From NCBI RefSeq assembly GCF_001598055.1, contig NZ_CP014845.1:1-64000 (forward strand): a stretch of 64,000 nt of DNA. Direction: 5' to 3'. Of this stretch, positions 54,995-63,549 are shown in pieces. Every line of letters starts with the position of its first letter. The first letter of the stretch is position 1. Made by a program: the position numbers and the translations under genes. The stretch comes from Cupriavidus nantongensis. Lineage in GTDB: Bacteria; Pseudomonadota; Gammaproteobacteria; Burkholderiales; Burkholderiaceae. Under the pieces are notes generated by a model, which was given only the letters and a program-made list of their open reading frames with translations, ran no database searches and was not told where the DNA came from.

Positions 54995-55341
54995 GGCTGG
55001 TGTCCTGTTCGTGGAAGGGGTTTGCGGAATGACGGCGGCCTGGCGGGCCAGGGTGCGGGGTACGCGGCATTGTACCTTTGTCGGGCAGTTCAAATCGGGC
55101 GCGATATTGCTGGTCGCCAGTAGCGCCAGGGCGCTGGGGTACGAGGAAAATTGAACCCTGTGGGGACTCCCTGTGGGAACGGATTTGTGCAGCGGGCTGC
55201 TGCACAATTGGCGCGGCTTCAGGCACACGAATGTCAGGCCTGGGAGCACCGGAACAGCCAGCTTGACCAACCCGCCTCAAGCGAGAAGAATTCGTCATCG
55301 CGGCGCACCCATTGCGCCCATGTCGTTCCCTGTCCCCTCCC
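54995..55341. other. 347-bp intergenic region between divergent genes
   Basis: I see no gene. There is a perfect 9-bp hairpin at 55185-55207 (TTGTGCAGC with GCTGCACAA) and a short tandem CCTGTGGG repeat at 55158-55176. It must hold the promoters of the synthase and of the LysR gene, but no clear -35/-10 pair stands out. Confidence 0.4.
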
Positions 55342-56268
55342 ATGATCCCACCCGTCAGCACCCTCCACGGCCGCCTCAAGATGCAGCACCTGCGCCTGCT
55401 GCTCGCCGTGGAAGAGCGCGGCTCGCTGCGCCAGGCCGCGGAAGCGCTGACGCTGACGCAGCCCGCGGTCAGCAAGATGCTGCAGGACATGGAAGACCTG
55501 CTCGGCGTGCCGCTGTTCGAGCGCCATGCGCGCGGGCTGCGGCCGACGCGCTTCGGGCTGGCGGCGACGCGCTACGCGCGGCTGGTGTTTGCCGATATGG
55601 GCGGCCTGCGCGACGAACTGGTGGCGCTGGAATCGGGCAAGATCGGGCGCGTGCGTGTCGGCGCGGTGATGGCGCCGACGCCGGGGCTGCTTGCCGACGT
55701 GATCCGGCAACTGAACCGCGATCATCCGCGGCTGGAGGTGGCGGTGCATGTCGAGACCAGCGACGTGCTGATGCCGCAGCTCGAGCGCGACCAGCTCGAC
55801 CTGGTGCTGGGCCGGGTGCCGGATGGCTGGGACAGCAGCGGGCTGGAGTTCGAGCAGCTGGGCGACGAGGGTCTGGCGATCGTGGTCGGGCCGCAGCATC
55901 CGCTGGCGCGGCGGCGCAAGCTGTCGTTCGCCGAGCTGACCCGCTACCCGTGGATCATGCAGCCGCGCCCGAGCCCGATGCGCGCGCTGATCGACCGCTC
56001 GTTCGAGGATGCCGGTGTGCCGGCGCCGCCGTCGACCATCGAGACCGCGGCGGTGCTGATGACCACCTCGTTGCTGGCGGACAGCGAGCTGATCGCGGTG
56101 TTGCCGGAGTCGGTGGCGGCCTACTATGGCCGGCTGGGCGCGCTGGCGGTGTTGCCCTTGCCGCTGCCGCGCAAGCTCGGGCCGTATGGCATCGTCACGC
56201 GGCGCGGCCGCCCGCCGACCGCATCGATGAGCCTGCTGATCGATGCGTTGCGGGCGCGGTCGCGCTAA
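55342..56268 (+). CDS. LysR-family regulator (GbpR/galactose-binding type)
   Basis: The 308-residue regulator has a winged helix (QHLRLLLAVEERGSLRQAAEALTLTQPAVSKMLQDMEDLLGVPLFERHARGL) and a LysR substrate-binding domain (about 90-300). The initial MIPPVSTLHGRLKMQHL layout and the late PLPRKLGPYGIVTRRGRPP segment resemble GbpR-like sugar-responsive regulators. It is convergent with the aldehyde dehydrogenase gene. It is close in sequence style to the LysR at 59157-60113. Confidence 0.88.
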   Translation: MIPPVSTLHGRLKMQHLRLLLAVEERGSLRQAAEALTLTQPAVSKMLQDMEDLLGVPLFERHARGLRPTRFGLAATRYARLVFADMGGLRDELVALESGKIGRVRVGAVMAPTPGLLADVIRQLNRDHPRLEVAVHVETSDVLMPQLERDQLDLVLGRVPDGWDSSGLEFEQLGDEGLAIVVGPQHPLARRRKLSFAELTRYPWIMQPRPSPMRALIDRSFEDAGVPAPPSTIETAAVLMTTSLLADSELIAVLPESVAAYYGRLGALAVLPLPLPRKLGPYGIVTRRGRPPTASMSLLIDALRARSR

Positions 56269-56271
56269 GGC

Positions 56272-57855
56272 TCAAGCGGCGGTGCCGGGCAGCTTGCCGT
56301 CGACGCGCCAGTGGTGCCGCTGCGGGCTGTCCGGGCGCAGCGAAGCGGGCAGCAGCCCGGCCGGCATGTCCTGGTAGCTGACGGGGCGCATGAAGCGTGC
56401 AATCGCCAGGCTGCCGACCGAAGTGCTGCGGCCGTCGGAGGTGGCCGGCCACGGCCCGCCATGCACCATCGCATGGCCGACTTCCACGCCGGTGCCGAAG
56501 CCGTTGACCAGGATGCGTCCCGCCAGCCGTTCCAGCGCGGGCAGCAACGGGCGGGCGGCATCGTGGTCGGCGTCGTCGAGATGTAGCGCGGCGGTCAGCT
56601 GGCCCTCCAGCGTATCGATGATGCCGCGTACTTCGGCGAGGTCGCGGCAGCGCACTACCAGCGCGGCGGCGCCGAAGACTTCATGGCGCAGCGCGGGGTC
56701 GGCAAGGAAGGCTGCGCCGTCGGTGGCGAACAGCGCGGCTTGTCCCTGCGTGGCCGATCCTGCCGGGCCGCGCGCGACGGTCTGTACACGGGCGTGCCCG
56801 GCGAGCGACTCGACGCCGGTGCAATAGGCGCGATGGATTCCGGGAGTCAGCATCGTCGCCGCGGGCAGCGTGGCCAGCCGTGCCGAGGCCGCCTGCAGGA
56901 AGCGGTCGAGGTCGTCCCCTGCAACCGCCAGCACCAGCCCGGGGTTGGTGCAGAACTGCCCCGCGCCCAGCGTCAGCGAATCGGCGAAGGCGGTGCCGAT
57001 CGCTTCGGCGCGGCTGGCCAGCGCATGCGGGAACAGCAGCACAGGGTTGACGCTGCTCATCTCGGCAAACACGGGGATGGGCTCCGGCCGCGCCGCGGCC
57101 AGCGCCATCAGCGCCATGCCGCCCGCGCGCGAGCCGGTGAAGCCCACCGCCTTGATGCGCGGATCGCGCACCAGTCCCTGGCCGATTTCCAGGCCGGCGT
57201 CGAACAGCAGCGAGAACGTGCCTTCGGGCAGGTCCATGCCGGCCACGGCCTGCTGGATGGCGCGGCCGACCAGCTCCGACGTGCCGGGATGCGCCGGATG
57301 CGCCTTGACGATGACGGGGCAGCCGGCGGCCAGCGCCGACGCGGTGTCGCCGCCGGCGACCGAGAATGCCAGCGGGAAATTGCTGGCGCCGAACACCGCC
57401 ACCGGGCCCAGCGGGATATGGCGCAGGCGCAGGTCCGGGCGCGGCAGCGGCTTGCGTTCGGGCTGGGCCGGATCCACGCGCAGCTCAAGGAAATCGCCCT
57501 GGCGCAGCAGGTTCGCGAACAGCCGCAGCTGGCCCACGGTGCGGCCGCGCTCGCCTTCGATGCGCGCGCGCGGCAGGCCGGATTCGACCACGCAGCGGTC
57601 GACCAGCGCATCGCCTAGCGCGAGGATGTTGGTGGCGATGGCTTCAAGGAAATCGGCGCGGCGCTCGGGGGCGGTCTCGCGGTAGGTGTCGAACGCCTGC
57701 CAGGCAAGGGCGCAGGCGTGGTCGAGCTGCTGGGGCGTGGCGCCGCCGAAGGCGGGTTCCAGTTGGATGCCGGTGGCGGCGTCGGTGGCGTGGAGGGAGC
57801 CGTGGGTGCCGCGTAGTGATTGGCGGCCGATCAGGAGGTTGCCGGTGAGGGTCAT
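56272..57855 (-). CDS. NADP-type aldehyde dehydrogenase, alpha-ketoglutaric semialdehyde dehydrogenase-like
   Basis: The 527-residue enzyme has catalytic C302 ([10 protein letters not shown]), E265 ([10 protein letters not shown]) and the asparagine of [38 protein letters not shown]. That last stretch is characteristic of 2,5-dioxovalerate (KGSA) dehydrogenases of non-phosphorylative sugar-acid pathways. It oxidises alpha-ketoglutaric semialdehyde to 2-oxoglutarate. It lies downstream of a DapA-family lyase gene on the same strand, separated by a REP-like element. Confidence 0.88.
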   Translation of the reverse strand: MTLTGNLLIGRQSLRGTHGSLHATDAATGIQLEPAFGGATPQQLDHACALAWQAFDTYRETAPERRADFLEAIATNILALGDALVDRCVVESGLPRARIEGERGRTVGQLRLFANLLRQGDFLELRVDPAQPERKPLPRPDLRLRHIPLGPVAVFGASNFPLAFSVAGGDTASALAAGCPVIVKAHPAHPGTSELVGRAIQQAVAGMDLPEGTFSLLFDAGLEIGQGLVRDPRIKAVGFTGSRAGGMALMALAAARPEPIPVFAEMSSVNPVLLFPHALASRAEAIGTAFADSLTLGAGQFCTNPGLVLAVAGDDLDRFLQAASARLATLPAATMLTPGIHRAYCTGVESLAGHARVQTVARGPAGSATQGQAALFATDGAAFLADPALRHEVFGAAALVVRCRDLAEVRGIIDTLEGQLTAALHLDDADHDAARPLLPALERLAGRILVNGFGTGVEVGHAMVHGGPWPATSDGRSTSVGSLAIARFMRPVSYQDMPAGLLPASLRPDSPQRHHWRVDGKLPGTAA

Positions 57856-57936
57856 GGTGGGTTTGGGAAGAAGTTGGCAGGCGTGCGTTCAGAACGGGAA
57901 GGGGGCTGGCGTGCGCCGTGACTTCGTGGAGGCTCC

Positions 57937-58070
57937 GGCCCTCTCCCCAACCCTCTCCCGCAAGCGGGAGAGGGAGCACGCAATCGAGCGTTTTAGGGAC
58001 AGTGGTGGTTTCGTGTGCTGGCGGTTTGCTCCCCTCTCCCGCTTGCGGGAGAGGGGCGGGGGAGAGGGCC
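57937..58070. repeat. Composite REP-like palindromic element, copy 2
   Basis: Two inverted units (57937-57977 and 58026-58070) share the CTCTCCCGC / GCGGGAGAG hairpins of copy 1 at 49678-49807. The flanks read GGCCCTCTCCCCAACC and GGGGAGAGGGCC. It lies between the aldehyde dehydrogenase and the DapA-family gene. Confidence 0.85.
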
Positions 58071-58109
58071 AGCGCCTCTCGATGCGAGGCCCCGGCATGA
58101 CCGAACCCC

Positions 58110-59042
58110 TCACCGCCCCCACCGCAACACCATCGGATCCAGCCGCCGCGCGATCCGCAGCAGCCCTTCGCGCGTGGCCGGGTGCATCGGCTGCAGCGGG
58201 TGGCGTACCGCGTCCGACGCGATCACGCCGCCTTCCTGCATCAGCACCTTGCTGGTGGCCAGCCAGCCCTGGCGGTTCTCGTAGTTGATCAGCGGCAGCC
58301 ATTGCTGGTAGCGCTGCGCGGCCAGCTCCGCGTCGCCGGCCTGCCAGGCGTCGAGGATCTGGCGGATGCCGTCGGGAAAGCCCGCGCCGGTCATGGCGCC
58401 GGTGGCGCCCGCTTCCAGGTCGGCCATCAGCGTGATCGCCTCTTCGCCGTCCCACGGGCCGACGATGGCGTCGCCACCCAGCTCGATCAGCTCGCGCAGC
58501 TTGGCCGCGGCCTGCGGCACCTCGATCTTGAAGTACGACACATTGCCGATCTCGCGCGCCATGCGCGCCAGGAACGGCGCGCTCAGCGTGGTGCCGCTGA
58601 CCGGTGCGTCCTGGATCATGATGGGGATGTCGATCGCGTCCGAGACCGTGGCGAAGAATTCATAGATGCTGCGCTCGGGCATGCGGATGGTGGCACCGTG
58701 GTAGGGCGGCATCACCATCACCATGGCCGCGCCCGCGTCCTGCGCCGCGCGGCTGCGCTCGGCGCACAGGCGTGAGCTGAAATGCGTGGTGGTGACGATC
58801 ACCGGCACGCGGCCGTCGACGTGTTCCAGCACGGTCTTCATCAGCACGTTGCGCTCGTCGTCGCTCAGCACGAACTGTTCGGAGAAATTGGCCAGGATGC
58901 ACAGGCCGTGCGAGCCGGCATCGATCATGAAGTCGATGCAGCGGAGCTGGCCGTCCAGGTCGAGACCGCCGTGCGCGTCGAAGATGGTCGGTGCCACCGG
59001 GAATACGCCGCGGTAGACGGTGGGGGTTGGGCTGCGGGTCAT
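58110..59042 (-). CDS. Dihydrodipicolinate synthase (DapA)-family lyase/dehydratase
   Basis: The 310-residue class I aldolase-type enzyme has Schiff-base K172 (VSYFKIEVP) in a TIM barrel beginning YRGVFPVAPTIFDAHGGLDLDG. At the place where DapA reads YNVP with its catalytic tyrosine this protein reads QDAP (IMIQDAPVSGT). With the KGSADH-like gene downstream it probably dehydrates or cleaves a 2-keto-3-deoxy sugar acid, not the lysine-pathway substrate. It is transcribed divergently from a LysR gene with a dyad between them. Confidence 0.85.
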   Translation of the reverse strand: MTRSPTPTVYRGVFPVAPTIFDAHGGLDLDGQLRCIDFMIDAGSHGLCILANFSEQFVLSDDERNVLMKTVLEHVDGRVPVIVTTTHFSSRLCAERSRAAQDAGAAMVMVMPPYHGATIRMPERSIYEFFATVSDAIDIPIMIQDAPVSGTTLSAPFLARMAREIGNVSYFKIEVPQAAAKLRELIELGGDAIVGPWDGEEAITLMADLEAGATGAMTGAGFPDGIRQILDAWQAGDAELAAQRYQQWLPLINYENRQGWLATSKVLMQEGGVIASDAVRHPLQPMHPATREGLLRIARRLDPMVLRWGR

Positions 59043-59079
59043 GGTCTGTCTCCGAGGCTGTCGATCAAAGGGTCGGGCC

Positions 59080-59110
59080 AATATACGAGCCGCCCGGCGG
59101 GCTGTATATT
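59080..59110. promoter_or_regulatory. Dyad operator between DapA-family and LysR genes
   Basis: AATATAC and GTATATT form perfect 7-bp arms 17 bp apart, extended by partly paired GC sequence. The dyad is centred in the 114-bp gap between the divergent genes, where a LysR tetramer would bind. Confidence 0.6.
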
Positions 59111-59156
59111 GAAACCTTTCCATCTGGTGATCGCTTTTGCGACTCGCTGACCTGTC

Positions 59157-60113
59157 ATGAAATCCACCCTCGAGACCGTCATGGGCCGCTTGCGCGTCAA
59201 GCAGCTGCAACTGCTGATCGCGCTGGACGAACACGCCTCGCTGCACCAGGCGGCCGGGGCCATGGCGATGACCCAGTCCGCGGCCAGCAAGTCGCTGCAG
59301 GAGCTGGAAAGCATGCTGGAGGCCCCGTTGTTCGAGCGCTCGCGGCGCGGGATGCGGCCCAACGCCTTCGGCCACTGCGTGATCCGGCATGCGCGCCAGC
59401 TGGTGGCGGACCTGGGCGCGATGTGCGACGAGGTCGCCGGCATCCGTGCCGGCAGCGGCGGACGCGTCGCGGTCGGCACCATCATGGGCGCGGTGCCTGA
59501 TGTGCTGGTACCGGCGCTGGCGCAGTTGCGCCAGGCACACCCGGAGCTGGCGCTGGAAGTGATCGAGGACACCAGCCGCCGCCTGCTGGAACTGCTCGAT
59601 GACGGCCACCTCGACCTGGTGATCGGCCGCTCGCTGGTCAGCGACGAGCCGGCCCGCTACCACTACCACGCGCTTGGCGACGAGCAGGTGGCGGTGGTGG
59701 TGGGGCGTTCGCATCCTGCGCCGCGCGCGGCTGCGATGGGCTTTGCCGAACTCGCGGGCTATCGCTGGATCACGTATGCCGGCCATATGCCGATGCATGC
59801 GCTGCTGCAACGCGAACTGGACCTGGCGGGCATGAGCTTTCCGGCCAATGCGGTGTCGACCTCGTCGGCGTTCGTCACGGTGGCGATGCTGCAGGGCGAT
59901 CCCGGGCTGGTGTCGCTGCTGCCGGCGGGCGTGGCCGCCATGTTCGTGCGCCAGAAGATGCTGCGCATCCTGCCGGTGCGGCTGCAGTCGCGCCAGCAGA
60001 CCTTCGGCATCGTCACGCGGCGCGGCGGCGGCCTGTCGGCGGCGGCGCGGCAACTGGTCGCTATCCTGAAAGCGGGTCCGCGCGACTCCGCTACGGCGGG
60101 CGCCAAGGTATAA
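59157..60113 (+). CDS. LysR-family regulator of the adjacent catabolic genes
   Basis: The 318-residue regulator has a winged helix (KQLQLLIALDEHASLHQAAGAMAMTQSAASKSLQELESMLEAPLFERSRRGM) and a LysR effector domain. It is divergent from the DapA-family gene and directly upstream of the Bug / PdxA-like / enolase operon, so it may control both sides. The start is the ATG at 59157. It resembles the LysR at 55342-56268 in length and motifs. Confidence 0.88.
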   Translation: MKSTLETVMGRLRVKQLQLLIALDEHASLHQAAGAMAMTQSAASKSLQELESMLEAPLFERSRRGMRPNAFGHCVIRHARQLVADLGAMCDEVAGIRAGSGGRVAVGTIMGAVPDVLVPALAQLRQAHPELALEVIEDTSRRLLELLDDGHLDLVIGRSLVSDEPARYHYHALGDEQVAVVVGRSHPAPRAAAMGFAELAGYRWITYAGHMPMHALLQRELDLAGMSFPANAVSTSSAFVTVAMLQGDPGLVSLLPAGVAAMFVRQKMLRILPVRLQSRQQTFGIVTRRGGGLSAAARQLVAILKAGPRDSATAGAKV

Positions 60114-60139
60114 CCCCAGGTGATCGCCAGTTCAAAAAA

Positions 60140-60164
60140 CATCAGTAGTAGCGAATCACTGATG
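60140..60164 (+). promoter_or_regulatory. LysR-type operator and promoter of the Bug/PdxA-like operon
   Basis: CATCAGT and ACTGATG are perfect 7-bp inverted arms 11 bp apart, the T-N11-A form bound by LysR proteins. TATAGT at 60169-60174 is a plausible -10 box just downstream. Confidence 0.6.
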
Positions 60165-60221
60165 CTCCTATAGTCTGGCCATCCGCGCCGCAGAGCCGGA
60201 CAGCAAACGACGGAGACAGCA

Positions 60222-61202
60222 ATGAAGACATGGATCGCCGGCGCACTTGCCGGCCTTGCCACGATGGCCGCCGTGACCGGAGCAACGACGGGCACGGCCA
60301 TGGCCCAGGACACGCGGCCGGTGCGGCTGATGGTGGGCGCCGCGCCGGGCGGCGGTACCGACGTGATGGCGCGTATCGTCTCCGACAAGCTCGCCGCGCA
60401 GCTGAAGCAGCCGGTGGTGGTGGACAACCGCCCCGGCGCGTCCAACACCATTGCCGCGGACATCACCGCCAAGGCGCCGGCGGACGGCAATACGCTGCTG
60501 ATGGGCGTGGTCACCTCGCAGGCGATCGCGCCGCACCTGCTCAAGCTGCAGTTCGACCCGCTCAAGGACCTGGCGCCGGTGGCGCTGGTATCGACCGTGC
60601 CCAACGTGCTGGTGGTCAACAGCCAGGTCACGGCGCGCGACGTCAAGGCGCTGGTGGCGCAGATCCAGGCCAGTCCGGACAAGTTCCGCTACAGCTCGTC
60701 GGGGGTCGGCAGCACCCAGCACCTGGCCGGCGCGGCGTTTGCGCGCCAGATCAAGGGCAAGCTGCTGCATGTGCCGTACAAGAGCAGCAGCAGCGCGCTG
60801 GTGGACCTGATGGGCGGGCAGGTCGACCTTAGCTTCGAGACCATGCCGTCGGTCATCGGCCATATCAAGGCCGGCAAGCTGCGCGCTCTGGCCGTGACCG
60901 CCGACCAGCGCTCGGCGCTGCTGCCCAACGTGCCCACGCTGGCCGAAGCCGGCGTGCCCGGCATCCAGATGAGCGCGTGGTACGGTGTCTATGCCCCGGC
61001 CGGCACGCCGCCGGCGACGCTGCAGAAACTGGGCGGCGCGCTCGCCACGGTGATCAAGGACCCCGACACCGTGCGCCGGCTGGCCGACGTGGGCGCGGTG
61101 CCCGGCGCGATGACTGCGGCGCAGTTCGATGCGTTCTCGCGCGCCGAATACGTGCGCTACGGCAAGCTGATCGCCGAACTGGGCGTCAAGCTCGACCAAT
61201 AA
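60222..61202 (+). CDS. Bug-family periplasmic solute-binding protein
   Basis: The 326-residue protein has a signal peptide (ALAGLATMAAVTGATTGTAMAQ) and the Bug core (RPVRLMVGAAPGGGTDVMARIVSDKLA, VDNRPGASNTIAADITAKAPADGNT, YSSSGVGSTQHLAGAAFAR). It probably captures the organic acid degraded by the enzymes encoded next to it. GACGGAGAC precedes the ATG. It is the first gene of a three-gene operon; no membrane transport subunits are encoded nearby. Confidence 0.92.
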   Translation: MKTWIAGALAGLATMAAVTGATTGTAMAQDTRPVRLMVGAAPGGGTDVMARIVSDKLAAQLKQPVVVDNRPGASNTIAADITAKAPADGNTLLMGVVTSQAIAPHLLKLQFDPLKDLAPVALVSTVPNVLVVNSQVTARDVKALVAQIQASPDKFRYSSSGVGSTQHLAGAAFARQIKGKLLHVPYKSSSSALVDLMGGQVDLSFETMPSVIGHIKAGKLRALAVTADQRSALLPNVPTLAEAGVPGIQMSAWYGVYAPAGTPPATLQKLGGALATVIKDPDTVRRLADVGAVPGAMTAAQFDAFSRAEYVRYGKLIAELGVKLDQ

Positions 61203-61218
61203 CCTCTACGGAAGCCTC

Positions 61219-62241
61219 ATGCATTCCCGTCCAAGAATCGCCATGGTGCTGGGCGACCCCGCCGGCATCGGTCCCGAACTGATCGCCCGTCTGCTGGCCG
61301 ACGCCGGCACCGCCGCGCAGGCCGAGATCCTGCTGATCGCCGACCGCGCCGAATGGCGCCACGGCATGCAGGTCGCCGGGGTCGAGCTGGCACTGGCCGA
61401 GACCGATGTGCCCGTCTTCGCCGCCGATGGCCAGCCGCGCCTGTACCACTGGCAGCTGCCCGAGAGCCCGGCTTATGCGCGCGGCGTGGCCAGCGCCGAA
61501 GGCGGGCGCTACAGCCTGGGCACGCTGAAGCTGGCGCTGGAACTGGCGCAGGCCGGACAGGCCGATGCGATCCTGTTCGGGCCGCTCAACAAGAGCTCGC
61601 TGCACGCCGCCGGCATGGCGCATAGCGACGAGCTGCACTGGTTCGCCGAGCAGCTTGGCTATCACGGCAATTTCTGCGAGTTCAACGTGCTGGACGGGCT
61701 ATGGACCTCTCGAGTGACCTCGCACGTCGCGCTAAAGGACGTGCCGGCGATGATTACGCCCGACAGCGTCGGTGGTGCCATCGACCTGATCGACCAGGCC
61801 CTGCGGCGTGCCGGCATGGCCCGCCCGCGCATCGCAGTGTGCGGCCTGAATCCGCACAACGGCGACAACGGCGCCTTTGGCCGCGAAGAGATCGACGTGA
61901 TCGCGCCCGCCGTGGCTTCGGCGCGTGAACGTGGCGTCGATGCGCAGGGCCCGTTCCCGGCCGACACCATCTTCCTGAAGGTGCAGGGCGGGCCGTCGCT
62001 GCGGCAGTTCGACGCCATCGTCACCATGTACCACGACCAGGGCCAGATCGGCATCAAGCTGATGGGCTTCTCGCGCGGCGTGACGGTGCAGGGCGGACTG
62101 CCGGTGCCGATTACCACGCCCGCGCACGGCACCGCGTTCGACATCACGCAGCAGGGCCGCGCCGATCCCGGCGCCACGCTGCAGGCGTTCCAGATCGCCT
62201 GCCGCATGGGCGCGCAACGGCGCGCCGCCGCGCAAGCCTAG
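61219..62241 (+). CDS. PdxA-family dehydrogenase (catabolic PdxA2 type)
   Basis: The 340-residue protein has the PdxA signatures [40 protein letters not shown], metal-binding histidines (VALKDV region, [20 protein letters not shown]) and the [16 protein letters not shown] loop. Housekeeping PdxA makes vitamin B6, but the position between a Bug gene and a sugar-acid dehydratase suggests a catabolic paralogue. Known relatives oxidise four-carbon acid phosphates (PdxA2) or aromatic dihydrodiols (TphB). The substrate is unresolved. Confidence 0.85.
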   Translation: MHSRPRIAMVLGDPAGIGPELIARLLADAGTAAQAEILLIADRAEWRHGMQVAGVELALAETDVPVFAADGQPRLYHWQLPESPAYARGVASAEGGRYSLGTLKLALELAQAGQADAILFGPLNKSSLHAAGMAHSDELHWFAEQLGYHGNFCEFNVLDGLWTSRVTSHVALKDVPAMITPDSVGGAIDLIDQALRRAGMARPRIAVCGLNPHNGDNGAFGREEIDVIAPAVASARERGVDAQGPFPADTIFLKVQGGPSLRQFDAIVTMYHDQGQIGIKLMGFSRGVTVQGGLPVPITTPAHGTAFDITQQGRADPGATLQAFQIACRMGAQRRAAAQA

Positions 62242-62332
62242 CCACCCGTCCCTCTCTAACCGAATCCGGCAGGACCGCCCCCGGCGCGGCCGGGGCGCGT
62301 TCGCGCCAACGCATTGCCATCAGGAGCTGAAT

Positions 62333-63508
62333 ATGAAGATCACCAACGTCCGCGCCCGCGTCTTCGAATGGAAGGGCAAGACCGTGCCGCCGCAGGCGCA
62401 CTTCTGCACCAACGCCACCGACATCCTGTACGAGCGCGGCGACGCCATGGGCTCGTTCCGCTTCCACGGCTGGATGGTGGTCGAGATCGAGACCGATACC
62501 GGCCTGGTCGGCATCGGCAACTGCGCGCTGGCGCCGCGCGTGGCCAAGCAGATCGTCGACCAGTACCTGGCCCCGGTGGTGCTCGGCCAGGACCCGTTCG
62601 ACAACGAATACCTGTGGCAGAAGATGTATCGCCGCACCCACGCCTGGGGCCGCAAGGGCATCGGCATGGCGGCGATCTCGGCGGTGGATATCGCGCTGTG
62701 GGACCTGATGGGCAAGGCGGTCGGCAAGCCGGTGTTCAAGCTGCTGGGCGGGCGCACCAAGGAAAAGATCTGGTGCTACGCCTCCAAGCTCTACAACAAC
62801 GACGACCGCGACGCCTTCCTGGCCGAAGCGCAGCGCTATCTCGACCAGGGCTTCACCGCGATGAAGATGCGCTTCGGCTACGGCCCCAAGGACGGTCCCG
62901 CCGGCATGCAGAAGAACCTCGAGCAGGTGCGGCTGCTGCGCGAGCTGGTCGGCGACGGCGTCGACATCATGCTGGAGTGCTACATGGGCTGGACCCTCGA
63001 ATACGCGCGCCGCATGCTGCCGCGCCTGGCCGAGTTCAATCCGCGCTGGCTGGAAGAACCGGTGATTGCCGACGATATCGAAGGCTATGTCGAGCTGAAG
63101 AAGGCCAGCCCGTTCCCGATTTCCGGGGGCGAGCACGAGTTCACCTCGTACGGCTTCAAGGACCTGCTGGAGCGGCGCGCCGTCGACGTGATCCAGTACG
63201 ACACCAACCGCGTCGGCGGCATTACCGCGGCGCAGAAGATCAACGCCATGGCCGAGGCCTGGTCGGTGCCGGTGATCCCGCACGCCGGCCAGATGCACAA
63301 CTACCACCTGACCATGGCATCGACCGCGTCGCCGATGGCCGAGTACTTCCCGGTGCATGACGTCGAGGTCGGCAACGAGCTGTTCTACTACATCTTCAAG
63401 GGCGACCCGGCGCCGGACAATGGTTACCTGCAGCTTGACGACAACCTGCCGGGGCTGGGGCTGGAACTGAACCAAGCGTATTTCGACCAGTTCGACATCC
63501 TCGGCTGA
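62333..63508 (+). CDS. Enolase-superfamily acid-sugar dehydratase, L-rhamnonate dehydratase-like
   Basis: The 391-residue protein has an N-terminal capping domain and the mandelate racemase/muconate lactonising barrel. Likely metal ligands are E215 (IMLECYMGW), E241 (WLEEPV) and E267 (SGGEHEF). The catalytic His segment is [11 protein letters not shown]. The segments [35 protein letters not shown] and [16 protein letters not shown] resemble RhmD-type dehydratases. The first ligand is Glu, where RhmD has Asp. It probably converts an acid sugar to a 2-keto-3-deoxy acid. AGGAG precedes the ATG. Confidence 0.87.
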   Translation: MKITNVRARVFEWKGKTVPPQAHFCTNATDILYERGDAMGSFRFHGWMVVEIETDTGLVGIGNCALAPRVAKQIVDQYLAPVVLGQDPFDNEYLWQKMYRRTHAWGRKGIGMAAISAVDIALWDLMGKAVGKPVFKLLGGRTKEKIWCYASKLYNNDDRDAFLAEAQRYLDQGFTAMKMRFGYGPKDGPAGMQKNLEQVRLLRELVGDGVDIMLECYMGWTLEYARRMLPRLAEFNPRWLEEPVIADDIEGYVELKKASPFPISGGEHEFTSYGFKDLLERRAVDVIQYDTNRVGGITAAQKINAMAEAWSVPVIPHAGQMHNYHLTMASTASPMAEYFPVHDVEVGNELFYYIFKGDPAPDNGYLQLDDNLPGLGLELNQAYFDQFDILG

Positions 63509-63519
63509 CGCCGGCACCA

Positions 63520-63549
63520 GGCACGCGCCGTTTCACGCCGGCGCGTGCC
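63520..63549. terminator. Hairpin between convergent enolase and LysR genes
   Basis: Perfect 10-bp arms (63520-63529 with 63540-63549) enclose a 10-nt loop. The right arm overlaps the last codons of the minus-strand LysR gene. It may serve as a weak shared terminator. Confidence 0.4.

Noticed and set aside
61219..62241. Considered the housekeeping vitamin B6 gene pdxA
   Set aside because: Housekeeping pdxA of this group is expected next to surA/ksgA. Here it lies between a Bug gene and a sugar-acid dehydratase, so a catabolic paralogue is more likely.
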